Positions 1-9,281 are shown, counted from the stretch's first letter. The stretch: DNA of 64,000 bases from Methylophaga muralis (GCF_001720165.1 NZ_MCRI01000009.1:16817-80816), one strand, 5' to 3'. A program made the numbers and translations. Notes: generated from the sequence alone by a model not told the origin.

Positions 1-875
1 ACGGCCACACCGCAACCTTATTAGCTGCGGCCAAATGGCTTAAATATCACGAAGCTCAGCTAACTGGACCAGTCAGTTTGATTTTTCAGCCTGCTGAAGA
101 AGGTGGCCATGGCGCAAGAGAAATGATCAATGACGGCGCGCTTGATGGTGTTGACGAAATTTATGGTTGGCATAACTGGCCGGCCATACCTTTTGGTCAA
201 ATGCTGTGTCCGGATGGCTTGGTGATGTGTGGGAACGGCACTTTTAAAATCACCATACACGGACAAGGCGGTCATGCCAGTCAACCAGAACTATGCCGTG
301 ACCCGGTGTTAGCAGCCAGCGCAATTACCTTAAATCTGCAACAAATCATCAGTCGTAGACTGGCTCCTCAACAAGCTGCAGTGATCAGCGTGACATCTAT
401 TGAAGCATCAAGTGCGCCGACGGTTATTCCGCAGAATGCAGTGCTTGGCGGCAGTATCCGGGTTCCGGACAGAAAAACCCGTGATGAAATTTATCGACTG
501 ATTACTGAAATCAGCCAGCAAACTGCAGCAAGTTATGGCGTAGTTGCCGAAGTTGAAAATTTCCCGCGCTATGACGCGACCATCAATCATCCAGTGCAAG
601 CCACACAAATGCGCAGTTTATGGCAGGAACTTAACGGTGCTGACTCTCTGGACTTTGTCACTGCAACACCAATTATGGCCTCCGAAGATTTCAGCTATTA
701 CCTGCAACATATACCCGGGGCCTTTGCTTTGATTGGCAGTGATGATGGTCCGGATCATCAAGTGCCATGCCATAGCCCTTATTACGACTTTAACGATCGC
801 CTGATACCGGCGGTCACACGATTGTTTTCACGCCTGGTTGGAGTTGGCGTACCTGTTCCGGAGGAACTGCCCTAA
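1..875 (+). CDS. doeB2: M20-family amidohydrolase, probable N-acetyl-diaminobutyrate deacetylase (5' end outside window)
   Basis: The coding frame is already open at base 3 and the start lies upstream, so about 290 C-terminal codons are visible. The first visible codons read GHTAT, part of the M20 metal-binding segment. The EE pair follows in QPAEEGGHG (visible residues 30-38), then HGQGGHAS of the dimerisation domain, ASEDFSYY and a C-terminal CHSPYYDFND, all typical of M20D amidohydrolases acting on N-acyl amino acids. It is the first visible gene of a tight cluster with an EctB-like transaminase, an M24 ectoine hydrolase and a semialdehyde dehydrogenase. From that context it probably removes the acetyl group from N-acetyl-2,4-diaminobutyrate (the DoeB2 role). 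A general hippurate or acyl-amino-acid hydrolase cannot be excluded from sequence alone. Confidence 0.8.
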   Translation, partial: GHTATLLAAAKWLKYHEAQLTGPVSLIFQPAEEGGHGAREMINDGALDGVDEIYGWHNWPAIPFGQMLCPDGLVMCGNGTFKITIHGQGGHASQPELCRDPVLAASAITLNLQQIISRRLAPQQAAVISVTSIEASSAPTVIPQNAVLGGSIRVPDRKTRDEIYRLITEISQQTAASYGVVAEVENFPRYDATINHPVQATQMRSLWQELNGADSLDFVTATPIMASEDFSYYLQHIPGAFALIGSDDGPDHQVPCHSPYYDFNDRLIPAVTRLFSRLVGVGVPVPEELP

Positions 876-909
876 ATCGTCCCAGTGACGTGTTCAAGAG
901 GAGAATTAA

Positions 910-2190
910 ATGAGCATATTTGAAGAAAGAGAGTCTGCGATCCGCGCCTATTGCCGGGTGTATCCGGTAGTGTTTGATACAGCGATCAATGCAAGGCAGA
1001 CCGATGAAAACGGCAAGGAATATATCGATTTCTTTGCCGGGGCCGGCGTATTGAATTTCGGTCATAACAATCAACGCATGACTAAAGCGGTAGTCGATTA
1101 CATTCAATCCAATGGTGTAACGCACAGCCTTGATATGCATACCACGGCCAAACGGCAATTTATGCAGCACTTCACTGATACCATCCTCAAACCTCGCAAT
1201 ATGCCGCATAAAATGCAGTTCATGGGGCCAACGGGTACCAATGCTGTTGAAGCCGCAATGAAACTGGCCAGACGCGTCACCGGTCGTCAGGATATCGTGG
1301 CCTTCAGTCATGGTTTTCATGGCATGACGCTGGGCGCTTTAAGTGCGACTGCCAATCAGTATTTCCGTAATGCGGCGGGTGTGCCGCTCAACCACGTCAA
1401 ACATTTTGCTTTTGGCTGTGACGAAGTCTGTCCCGGTTGTGATTTAGGTTGTGGCATGAACAGCATTGATCAATTAACCGCAATCTATCAGGACAGCTCC
1501 AGTGGTATTGCACCACCAGCCGCATTTTTGCTGGAAACAATCCAGGCCGAAGGCGGCGTTAAGGTCGCTTCCAAAGAGTGGTTGCAGGCGCTGGAGAAAT
1601 TAGCCAAAGAAGTGGGCGCATTACTTATCGTCGATGATATTCAGGTCGGCGTTGGCCGTACTGGTTCCTTTTTCAGTTTCGATGATCTTGGCATTGATCC
1701 AGACATTATCTGTCTTGCCAAAGGCATTGGTGGCATGGGTACCCCGATGGCGATGAATCTGGTGAAACCGCAACTCGATGAACAATGGTCGCCCGGTGAG
1801 CATACCGGTACGTTCAGAGGCCAGGATATTTCCTTTGTCGCTGGTGATCAGGCACTGACTTATTTTGACGATGATGAGTTGATGAAAGAAGTTAAAGCCA
1901 ACGGGGAACAAATGGCTGAAGCACTGGCCCCGCTGGCGCAGCGATATCCGGATGTGAATGTGACGGGTAAAGGCATGATTCTCGGGCTGGATGTTGGCAA
2001 CGGTGACAGAGCCAAAGCCATTGTGAATCAGTGTTTTGATGCCGGATTAATGATTGCCAGCTGTGGCACTGGTGGACGGGTAGTCAAATTGATTCCGCCA
2101 CTAACCACACCTCAGTCTGACTTAAAGACGGGTTTGGATATTCTGGTTGAGGTGACTGACAAAGTCATGCAGATGGAGGAAGCCGCATGA
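910..2190 (+). CDS. doeD: Class III aminotransferase, probable diaminobutyrate transaminase of ectoine catabolism
   Basis: This PLP-dependent class III aminotransferase of 426 aa resembles EctB/DoeD. The phosphate-binding segment GPTGTNAVEAA is at about 106-116, the PLP-nitrogen aspartate is in VDDIQVG (about 242) and the Schiff-base lysine is K271 in CLAKGIGG. In the pathway it converts 2,4-diaminobutyrate to aspartate semialdehyde with 2-oxoglutarate or pyruvate as acceptor. The start has a good AGAGGAG site, and the stop overlaps the next start (ATGA). No ectA or ectC is adjacent, so a catabolic role is preferred over ectoine synthesis. Four cysteines (C170, C174, C177, C181) form a CX3CX2CX3C cluster that looks like a small metal site and is unexpected in a plain class III aminotransferase. 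Confidence 0.85.
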   Translation: MSIFEERESAIRAYCRVYPVVFDTAINARQTDENGKEYIDFFAGAGVLNFGHNNQRMTKAVVDYIQSNGVTHSLDMHTTAKRQFMQHFTDTILKPRNMPHKMQFMGPTGTNAVEAAMKLARRVTGRQDIVAFSHGFHGMTLGALSATANQYFRNAAGVPLNHVKHFAFGCDEVCPGCDLGCGMNSIDQLTAIYQDSSSGIAPPAAFLLETIQAEGGVKVASKEWLQALEKLAKEVGALLIVDDIQVGVGRTGSFFSFDDLGIDPDIICLAKGIGGMGTPMAMNLVKPQLDEQWSPGEHTGTFRGQDISFVAGDQALTYFDDDELMKEVKANGEQMAEALAPLAQRYPDVNVTGKGMILGLDVGNGDRAKAIVNQCFDAGLMIASCGTGGRVVKLIPPLTTPQSDLKTGLDILVEVTDKVMQMEEAA

Positions 2191-3446
2191 GACATCGTGA
2201 TGATATGACTTTTCCGTTTGAAGAATACGAGCGACGACTAAGTGAGTTGCGGGAACGTATTGAAGAACGGCATATGGACGCCGTGGTGATTTCTGACCCG
2301 GAAAACATTATGTATCTGACGGATTATCAGACCACCGGTTACTCATTCTTTCAGGCGCTGGTCGTGCCACTGGAAGCTGAACCGTTCATGATTACCCGTA
2401 AGCTGGAAGAATCCAATGTGATTCATCGTACCTGGGTGGAAATTACTCGGCCCTATCCGGATACCGGTGATGCAATTCAGATGCTGGTCGATGCGCTGCG
2501 CGAGTTTGGTCTGGATAAAAAACGCATTGGCTATGAACGTAACAGTTATTTCTTCCCGGCTTATCATCAGGATTGTATTCATAACACGCTGACCGATGGC
2601 AAATTGCTGGATTGTTTTGGCATCGTCGAAGAAGGTCGTGTCTGCAAATCCTCGATGGAAATAGCCTTGATGCAAAATGCTGCCAGAGCAACCGAAGCAG
2701 GCATGCAAGCCGGTATTGATGCCGTTCAGGCGGATGCCACTGAGAATGAAATCGGCGCCGCTATCAGTGCAGCGATGTTCCGTGCTGGTGGTGAACCGCC
2801 TGCCGTGATGCCCTATGTGACTTCGGGACCACGAACCATGATTGGGCATGCCACCTGGGAGGGACGGATTGTACAACCTGGCGAACATGTATTTCTGGAA
2901 GTTGGCGGCTGTTATCGGCGTTATCACACCGCCATGATGCGTACTGTAGTTCTAGGAAAGCTTAGTCCGTCGATGTACAAGGCCCAGGAAATTATGAAAA
3001 TGGCCCTGGATGCAGTACATAACAACTTTCAGCCAGGGATGACCGTGTCGGATGCCGACAATATGATCCGCAATATCATTACCAAAAATGATATCGGTGC
3101 GCGGTTAGTGACACGTTCTGGTTATTCAATCGGTATCGCTTTTCCACCGAGCTGGGATGAGGGCTATATCGTCAGTCTTAAACAAGGTGAATCAGCGGTA
3201 CTCAAACCCGGCATGACGTTTCATATTATTCCGTGGATGTGGGGTGTTGATGGCGATAAAACCTGCGGTATTTCTGACACTATTCACATAACTGAAGATG
3301 GCTGCGAGTCCTTTTTTACTATGGATCGGGATTTTGTGGTGAAAGCCGATCAGGGCAAACAAAAGCTCATTTCTGTTGATAAAAGCGCAAAAATTGAAGC
3401 GAAAGCAGACAAGCAAATAGAGCACGCCCAGAATTCAGCTAGCTAA
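2187..3446 (+). CDS. doeA: Ectoine hydrolase, M24 family (DoeA-type)
   Basis: This 419-aa protein has a creatinase/Xaa-Pro-dipeptidase (pita-bread) fold: an N-terminal creatinase-like domain to about residue 165, then an M24 catalytic domain with the segments YVTSGPRTMIGHATW and PGEHVFLEVGG. DoeA opens the ectoine ring to give N-acetyl-2,4-diaminobutyrate, the substrate of the deacetylase two genes upstream. The start overlaps the transaminase stop by 4 nt, implying translational coupling. The C-terminus is a lysine- and alanine-rich tail beyond the catalytic fold. Assignment as ectoine hydrolase rather than a peptidase rests on the neighbours. Confidence 0.85.
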   Translation: MRHRDDMTFPFEEYERRLSELRERIEERHMDAVVISDPENIMYLTDYQTTGYSFFQALVVPLEAEPFMITRKLEESNVIHRTWVEITRPYPDTGDAIQMLVDALREFGLDKKRIGYERNSYFFPAYHQDCIHNTLTDGKLLDCFGIVEEGRVCKSSMEIALMQNAARATEAGMQAGIDAVQADATENEIGAAISAAMFRAGGEPPAVMPYVTSGPRTMIGHATWEGRIVQPGEHVFLEVGGCYRRYHTAMMRTVVLGKLSPSMYKAQEIMKMALDAVHNNFQPGMTVSDADNMIRNIITKNDIGARLVTRSGYSIGIAFPPSWDEGYIVSLKQGESAVLKPGMTFHIIPWMWGVDGDKTCGISDTIHITEDGCESFFTMDRDFVVKADQGKQKLISVDKSAKIEAKADKQIEHAQNSAS

Positions 3447-3461
3447 TCTATTGAGGTTCAT

Positions 3462-4823
3462 ATGCTAATAGCAACAAATCCGTATAGCGGAGAAAAAATC
3501 GGTAGTTTCCCGACCCTGGATAAAAATGAAATGTATGCTCGCATTGGTGAGGCAAACATGGCTTTTGCCGATTGGAGTGATCGCAGTTTTGCTGAACGGG
3601 GTGACGTGCTCCGGGCAGTTGCCAAACAATTACGTGCAGAAAAACATGATTTGGCACAACTGATGGCATTAGAGATGGGCAAGCCCATTAAAGAAGGTGT
3701 ACCAGAAGTTGAAAAAGCGGCGTTCTGCGCGGAATTTTATGCCGATAATGCCGAAAAATTTCTGAGCCGTGAAACCATCGAATCGGATGCATCACTCAGT
3801 TATGTTTGTTATCAACCCTTGGGAACCTTACTAGGTATCCTGCCGTGGAATGCGCCCTTATGGCTGGCATTTCGTTATCTGGCACCGGCGTTGATGGCGG
3901 GTAATACCTGTGTAATGAAACATGATCCAAATGTACCGCAAACGGCACAGGCAATTGCCAATGCCTTTTTAAAAGCCGGTGTACCGGAAAATATTATGGT
4001 GAATCTGCCATTGGAAACCCCTGAAGTGGAATTAGCAATTCGTGATCCACGGATTATGGCTATTTCATTTACCGGTTCTGGTGGTGCTGGCAGAAAAGTC
4101 GCTGAAATGGCGGGCAGTGAAATAAAGCCCTGTGTATTGGAATTGGGTGGTTCGGATCCAAGCATTATTCTGGCAGATGCAGATCTGGAAACAGCGGCCG
4201 ATGTGGTCTGTCTTTCACGTGTGATTAATGCCGGTCAATCCTGTATCGCCGCCAAACGCATTATTGTCGAAGCAGAAATTTATGATCATTTTGTTGAATT
4301 GCTTTCAGCGCGATTGAGCAAATTGCAATTGGGTGACCCATTGCAGCCAAATACCGATATCGGCCCGATTGCCCGTAAAGATCTGCAATTGAATTTACAT
4401 CGGCAGGTTGAAGAAACGGTAGCCGCAGGTGCCAAATGTCTATTGGGAGGCGAACTGCCGGATACTAACGGGTTTTTCTATCCGGTCACTTTATTGACTG
4501 ATGTTACGCCAACCATGTGTGCGTTTCGAGAAGAAACTTTTGGTCCGGTTATGGCGGTAATAAAAGCAGAAGATCACGAACATGCACTGGAAATGGCTAA
4601 TGACACCGAATATGGATTGGGCGCCAGTGTCTGGACTAAAAATGCTGAGTTAGCCACCCATTTGGCGATGCAACTGCAATCAGGACAAGTCGCGATCAAT
4701 GGCATCGTCAAAACCGATCCTCGCTTGCCTAGCGGAGGCATCAAAGGTTCAGGTTATGGGCGTGAACTGGGACCGCATGGAATTCGTGAGTTTGTGAACG
4801 CCAAACAGGTGTGGATTAAATAA
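3462..4823 (+). CDS. doeC: NAD(P)-dependent semialdehyde dehydrogenase (DoeC / Sad-YneI-like)
   Basis: This 453-aa aldehyde dehydrogenase is closely similar to E. coli succinate-semialdehyde dehydrogenase Sad/YneI. Catalytic C261 sits in NAGQSCIAAKR, the general base E227 in LELGGSD, and N130 in LPWNAPLW. At the end of an ectoine-degradation operon it most likely oxidises aspartate semialdehyde to aspartate (the DoeC role); succinate semialdehyde is the alternative substrate. It lies 15 bp after doeA with a GAGG ribosome-binding site, so all four genes look cotranscribed. A strong hairpin follows the stop. Confidence 0.82.
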   Translation: MLIATNPYSGEKIGSFPTLDKNEMYARIGEANMAFADWSDRSFAERGDVLRAVAKQLRAEKHDLAQLMALEMGKPIKEGVPEVEKAAFCAEFYADNAEKFLSRETIESDASLSYVCYQPLGTLLGILPWNAPLWLAFRYLAPALMAGNTCVMKHDPNVPQTAQAIANAFLKAGVPENIMVNLPLETPEVELAIRDPRIMAISFTGSGGAGRKVAEMAGSEIKPCVLELGGSDPSIILADADLETAADVVCLSRVINAGQSCIAAKRIIVEAEIYDHFVELLSARLSKLQLGDPLQPNTDIGPIARKDLQLNLHRQVEETVAAGAKCLLGGELPDTNGFFYPVTLLTDVTPTMCAFREETFGPVMAVIKAEDHEHALEMANDTEYGLGASVWTKNAELATHLAMQLQSGQVAINGIVKTDPRLPSGGIKGSGYGRELGPHGIREFVNAKQVWIK

Positions 4824-4835
4824 TTTGATAAAAAA

Positions 4836-4860
4836 GGGGTGACACAACGTTGTTCACCCC
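4836..4860. terminator. Hairpin between convergent doeC and pqiC
   Basis: GGGGTGA and TCACCCC form a 7-bp stem, and the loop itself contains the palindrome ACAACGTTGT. An A-run lies on the left and a T-rich stretch on the right, so it can terminate from both sides. Confidence 0.75.
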
Positions 4861-4867
4861 CTTTAAT

Positions 4868-5455
4868 TTAGCGTTGCTGAATTTGCGATGCGAGTTGTTC
4901 TGCAAGCTTATCCAAATTGCTGCCCAATGCCCGAACCAGTGCGGGGTAACCATCGGAAGCCAGGGTAGTTTCAATATTGAATGGGGCAATAACGAGTAGT
5001 TTTCCCTGACTGTCTTGCAGTTGCCACTGACCACTGGTCACGGCATTGCCATTAAAATGCCCCTGAAACTGTTCAATCTCCAGCTGTAAAGTTAATGCAT
5101 TCTGGTTCAATCCACGGCTATCCGATACGACCAATCGATCCGGGAGCTGTGAACTCAAACGGTTACGCAGACCACGGCGAATTTGTTGGGCCAGATTTTC
5201 CGCCCAAAGATTTTCCCGTGCCTGGTGCAAGGTAATATCGTCCAGTTGCAGCACAATGCGATCACTATCAAGAAATTCTGCCAAACGGATCGAGCCGATG
5301 ACTAAAACCTGCTCAGCATTGGTTGAAACCTGTGTTGTGGCTTGCGTAGTTTCTGGCAGGTTATAACGCTCTGTATTAACAGTTTTGGTGGCGCAAGCCA
5401 CCAAAATTAGCAGAAGCAGAGCGCTCAATAACGATTTAAAGAATGTTAATAACAT
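4868..5455 (-). CDS. pqiC: PqiC-like outer-membrane lipoprotein
   Basis: This 195-aa protein has a lipoprotein signal peptide with lipobox LVAC and acylated cysteine C21. It belongs to the PqiC/YmbA auxiliary lipoprotein family, which anchors the MCE tunnel protein PqiB at the outer membrane. It is the last gene of a pqiA-pqiB-pqiC set, 12 bp downstream of pqiB. The family role is in phospholipid or lipid transport across the periplasm. Confidence 0.85.
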   Translation of the reverse strand: MLLTFFKSLLSALLLLILVACATKTVNTERYNLPETTQATTQVSTNAEQVLVIGSIRLAEFLDSDRIVLQLDDITLHQARENLWAENLAQQIRRGLRNRLSSQLPDRLVVSDSRGLNQNALTLQLEIEQFQGHFNGNAVTSGQWQLQDSQGKLLVIAPFNIETTLASDGYPALVRALGSNLDKLAEQLASQIQQR

Positions 5456-5467
5456 GGGGCATCCTGA

Positions 5468-7141
5468 TTATTCAGTCGGGGCTCTAGGTAAAGGATCGCT
5501 GCTGTTACGACGATCAAAAATCAATGCATTGGGTTGTTCGCCCAAAGTGCGGGCAACGGGTTGAATATCACGCAGTAATTTTTCCAGTCGTTGCAGGGTG
5601 CCGGTCATCTCCTGATAGGCTGATGAGTCAGGTGACAAGCCTTGCAGCGTGGTACGAATTTCTGCCAATGTCTGATTGATATTGGCAGGAATTTCCTGGG
5701 TTTCTGAAGCATTGACTAATGTCTGAATGCTGGCTGTCAGATCACGGATTTCTTTCAGCATGGTTTCAGAGCTTTCCAGATTACGATCCATGCCGGTTAA
5801 AATTGGCTCGACTTCCAGTTGATTGAGTTTATCCAGCAAATTCGATACCTTCAGTTCAATTTGCGCCAAGCCTGTTGAACTGGTTGGCAGAACCTGATGG
5901 CCTTCGAAGGTTCTGGCAACGAATTCATAGGTACCATCACGCTGGAAGTTAAGATCAACAAATAATGAACCGGTCAGCAGATTGCCTGATTTGAGTGTGG
6001 CTCTTAATCCGGCATTCAGCATGCGATCAAACCGCGCCTCCCATTCCTCAATATTTACTTTTTCTTTGCCACCAAGGCGTTGAGGTTCCAGACGAATCAA
6101 AACTGGTATAGCAAAGCCACTCTGGGCATTACGCTCCGGCGAAGTAAATTTCCACGGCACACTGGAAACGGTACCAATACGAATGCCACGAAACTCCACT
6201 GGCGCGCCTTTAGAAAGCCCGCGAACGGTATCTTCAATTAACAATACGTATTCCAGATATTGGGTATAGGCTTCCTGACGTGCACTTTCTTCGTCGCCAT
6301 ATAAGGTATAAACACTGTCAGCCTGTGCAGGTGAGCCCACCGGTAAATCTTCCAGCACGCCAAACGTCACACCACCGCCTAATAAAGCTTCCAGTGATGC
6401 GATATTGACCTTGAAGCCTTCAGAATCCAGTTTTAAATCGACCCCACTGGCGGACCAGAAACGTGTGCCTTCGGTGACCAGAACATCATAAGGACTTTCA
6501 ATAAATAACTGATGGCGCATTTCACGACGTTCACTATCAAATTCGGCGCTTTCAACACGACCTACATTGAATCCCTGGTAGGTGACGGGATCACCAACAC
6601 GCAATGAGTTACCCAATTGGCTGATAAGTTTGATACGTAAACCTTGTATACCGAGCGTGGAAATGGGTGGTTGTTCCAACACCATAAACTCACGTTCTTC
6701 GATGTTACTTTCTCCGGGTTGAAGTTGAATATAGGCTCCTGAAAGTACCGTATTAAGTCCGCTTATACCTTCACGACCAATTCGCGGTTTGACTACCCAG
6801 AAGCGAGAATCCTCGACCAACATCGGCTCAGCTTCTGGATTAATACGGGCAATAATCAAGGTATGGGTTAAATCATCGGATAAACGAACCTGTTCTACCT
6901 GACCAATATCCACATTGCGTGTTTTGATCATGGTCTTACCGGCTTCGATACCTTCTGCATTGGCCATGGTTAAGGTGATTCTCGGCCCAATGCGAGTGTA
7001 ATTGTCGTATATCAGCCATAAGCCGATCAGCAGAGCCACAATCGGCACAATCCAAATCGGCGAAAATCGGGATTGTTTTCCGGATTTGGCTCGATGTGGA
7101 TCGACGACTTTTTCTTCAGCGGTGATAGGTTCATCACTCAT
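5468..7141 (-). CDS. pqiB: MCE-domain inter-membrane transport protein PqiB
   Basis: This 557-aa protein has a short cytoplasmic N-terminus, one transmembrane helix at about 27-46 and then three MCE (MlaD-like) domains, beginning near residues 50, 165 and 290. A C-terminal helical region follows, which in PqiB forms the long periplasmic needle. Its length is close to E. coli PqiB. The start overlaps the pqiA stop by 8 nt. With PqiA and PqiC it is expected to build a lipid conduit between the two membranes. Confidence 0.92.
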   Translation of the reverse strand: MSDEPITAEEKVVDPHRAKSGKQSRFSPIWIVPIVALLIGLWLIYDNYTRIGPRITLTMANAEGIEAGKTMIKTRNVDIGQVEQVRLSDDLTHTLIIARINPEAEPMLVEDSRFWVVKPRIGREGISGLNTVLSGAYIQLQPGESNIEEREFMVLEQPPISTLGIQGLRIKLISQLGNSLRVGDPVTYQGFNVGRVESAEFDSERREMRHQLFIESPYDVLVTEGTRFWSASGVDLKLDSEGFKVNIASLEALLGGGVTFGVLEDLPVGSPAQADSVYTLYGDEESARQEAYTQYLEYVLLIEDTVRGLSKGAPVEFRGIRIGTVSSVPWKFTSPERNAQSGFAIPVLIRLEPQRLGGKEKVNIEEWEARFDRMLNAGLRATLKSGNLLTGSLFVDLNFQRDGTYEFVARTFEGHQVLPTSSTGLAQIELKVSNLLDKLNQLEVEPILTGMDRNLESSETMLKEIRDLTASIQTLVNASETQEIPANINQTLAEIRTTLQGLSPDSSAYQEMTGTLQRLEKLLRDIQPVARTLGEQPNALIFDRRNSSDPLPRAPTE

Positions 7142-8474
7142 TAATGGTTTCCTTGGACTGCTTTTTGATTGATGTTTGGGGGGAATCCCAAATCAACCGT
7201 GGGTCAAAAGTCATTGCGGCTAACATGGTTAGAATCACCACCGCACCAAACGCCAATGCTGCTGGACCGGGAGTGATCGACATTAAATTGCCGGCTCTAA
7301 TCAACGCCACCAGTATAGCCACAACAAATAAATCTACCATGGACCAACGGCCAATAAATTCCGTAACGCGATATAACTTGGTTCGGGTGCTGGCTCCCAG
7401 TTCGTTACTTCTACGTACCACAAGTGATAACCAGATTAACGCAAGTATTTTGCCCACCGGGACGATAATGCTGGCAAACAATATAACAGCGGCAATCGGC
7501 CATGAGCCTTTTTCGATCAACTCTATCACTCCGCCAATAATGGTGGCAGGGTTACTTTGCCCCAGCAGAGTAGTGGTCATAATGGGATACACATTTGCCG
7601 GAATATACATCACGATCGCAGCAGCTAACAGCGCCCAGGTTCGTTGTAGGCTGTGCGGTAAACGAAGATGTAATGGTTCGCCGCAGCGGCGGCAATGACC
7701 ATGGCCCGACTCATCCACTTCGTTAATCAAGCCACAGGTGGAACATCCTGCCAGACCTTGAGAAGCTGCTGTTTCCGCTGTACGTATACCCTTCGGAGCC
7801 TGCGGTTCGCCCGCCAGTGAAAACCACATCCAGTCAGCATCAATGGAGCGGGTTGTCATTAATAACAGAATGGCAAAAGCACAAAATGCCCAGAATGAAA
7901 CGCCTAATACAATCTGCGCCATACCGGCAATTTTAATCAGGCTGACCAGCGCCGCGATAATAAACACATCAGCCATCATCCACGGGTTCAGGTGAGTGAG
8001 TGATCGGGCAATGCCTCGACTGAACGGAAATGGTGCGCCACGTAACAGCCCCAGTTGTAACCAGATTACTCCGCATAGATAGACTGCTGGCAACACAATT
8101 ATGGTTAACGCAACAATGATCGCCACCAGTGGTTGATGAAAACCAATCATGCTGGTGGCGGTTTGGGTGAGCTCGATATTGTTACCAATACCTCTGGCTT
8201 CAAAGCTGACAAACGGAAACGATATCGCCAGAATAAGTGCGATCAATGCACTTATAGCTAATGCCATGCTGCGTTGAGCAGGGCGAAAATGTCGGCGTAC
8301 CAATATATGGCCACAACGAGGGCATGTAGCGTGTTCGCCACCACGTAACGCAGGTAAAACCACGACCCAGTCACACTCATGACAAGCACGCATTCTGCGT
8401 AGTGAAATGCGGCTTTCCGGTGAATACGGAGCAATATCAGCAGGTATGTTTTCGATTGTAGCGGGTTGCTTCAA
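7134..8474 (-). CDS. pqiA: Inner-membrane protein PqiA
   Basis: This 446-aa protein carries two tandem PqiA domains, each begun by a zinc-ribbon-like CxxC pair set: CHECD...CPRCG at about 31-58 and CSTCG...CRRCG near 240-262. Each is followed by about four hydrophobic helices. PqiA is the inner-membrane partner of the PqiB MCE tunnel. It heads the operon. The 200 bp between it and the repeat element at 8674 hold no gene and should contain the promoter, but no clear -35/-10 pair was picked. Confidence 0.92.
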   Translation of the reverse strand: MKQPATIENIPADIAPYSPESRISLRRMRACHECDWVVVLPALRGGEHATCPRCGHILVRRHFRPAQRSMALAISALIALILAISFPFVSFEARGIGNNIELTQTATSMIGFHQPLVAIIVALTIIVLPAVYLCGVIWLQLGLLRGAPFPFSRGIARSLTHLNPWMMADVFIIAALVSLIKIAGMAQIVLGVSFWAFCAFAILLLMTTRSIDADWMWFSLAGEPQAPKGIRTAETAASQGLAGCSTCGLINEVDESGHGHCRRCGEPLHLRLPHSLQRTWALLAAAIVMYIPANVYPIMTTTLLGQSNPATIIGGVIELIEKGSWPIAAVILFASIIVPVGKILALIWLSLVVRRSNELGASTRTKLYRVTEFIGRWSMVDLFVVAILVALIRAGNLMSITPGPAALAFGAVVILTMLAAMTFDPRLIWDSPQTSIKKQSKETINE

Positions 8475-8673
8475 ATCAGTTTTCCGTGACGTCGTTCATG
8501 TAAGGAAAGGCGATAGCTGGCATTATACGCATTGGCAATAGATATGTTGGGCATCAGTAGACAGATAGGAAATTCAGCTCTGTTTATATGACCTTTAATT
8601 AAAAACGATGTTCATTTATTGCCTGTTTGGGGTGTATTCATACACTGAAAAACTGAAATGGATGTTAGTTAAC

Positions 8674-8994
8674 TAGGGCTTGTTTATCTTTCATATCCAC
8701 CACTGCTGGCGGCTATTTTTGTGTCCGACAAGGCGGAAAGCACGCCGTGTAGTTCTTCCTACATAAGTGATTGACAACACAGTCGGCCGCAAAAATAGTC
8801 CCAGCCTTACGGGTTGTGACTGAAAAAGTATCACTTATGTCCACGGATGGACTGTATGCCGGCGCGCCAGGGAGGCGCGCGCCGGTCTGCGTTGCTCGTC
8901 GCTTATTTAGAACAACTAAAAGGCGCTCTTCGTGCCTTGATTGATACTTTTTCAGCTCACAACAGAGGCGGAGATGAAAGATAAACAAGCCCTA
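8674..8994. mobile_element. MITE-like element with 21-bp perfect terminal inverted repeats
   Basis: The ends at 8674-8694 and 8974-8994 are perfect 21-bp inverted repeats that begin TAGGGCTTGTTTATC. The 321-bp interior has no credible gene but nested inverted repeats: 8711-8730 with 8781-8800 (imperfect), 8761-8770 with 8831-8840 (perfect 10 bp), 8813-8833 with 8942-8963 (one indel), and a GC-rich hairpin at 8859-8885. The terminal TA on each side could be a duplicated TA target. Related ends recur at 28429 and 38640. It behaves like a non-autonomous element or a folded intergenic repeat; no transposase is in the window. Confidence 0.75.
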
Positions 8995-9030
8995 ATACTG
9001 CATCCACTGATTTATCTAGGAGAGAAAGAA

Positions 9031-9273
9031 GTGAGAGATATTCTGTTTTTTGATTCGATGTTAACGCCAAAAATCATTACGTTGGTTTACTGGTTGTTGT
9101 TAGTAGCGGTAGTGGTTTCAGGCATCGGAATGATGTTCTCTGGTGGTTTTGGTAGTTTCCTTATGGGAATATTTACCATGCTTGCAGGTGCTGTGGGTGC
9201 ACGTATCTGGTGTGAACTGCTAATCGTACTATTCAAAATCAATGAAAACATGAAAAAAGTAGCGGATAAATAA
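9031..9273 (+). CDS. Small membrane protein, DUF4282-like
   Basis: This 80-aa protein has two hydrophobic helices (about residues 12-35 and 42-62) and a lysine-rich tail, matching the DUF4282 pattern that begins with a DILFFDSxxTPKII-like segment. The GTG at 9031 is chosen because AGGAG lies 7 nt upstream and the protein then starts at the family's usual position. An in-frame open stretch upstream to 8941 is contributed by the MITE-like element and is probably not translated. Function is unknown. Confidence 0.75.
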   Translation: MRDILFFDSMLTPKIITLVYWLLLVAVVVSGIGMMFSGGFGSFLMGIFTMLAGAVGARIWCELLIVLFKINENMKKVADK

Positions 9274-9281
9274 TTCCCACA

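Noticed and set aside
910..2190. Ectoine biosynthesis (EctB)
   Set aside because: The transaminase resembles EctB, but the neighbours are a deacetylase, an ectoine hydrolase and a semialdehyde dehydrogenase, with no ectA or ectC.
8713..8988. 91-aa open frame on the minus strand within the repeat element
   Set aside because: It lies wholly inside the MITE-like element, is crossed by its inverted repeats, and has no ribosome-binding site or recognisable protein pattern.
8941..9030. N-terminal extension of the DUF4282 gene
   Set aside because: These codons come from the repeat element; GTG 9031 has its own AGGAG and matches the family start.
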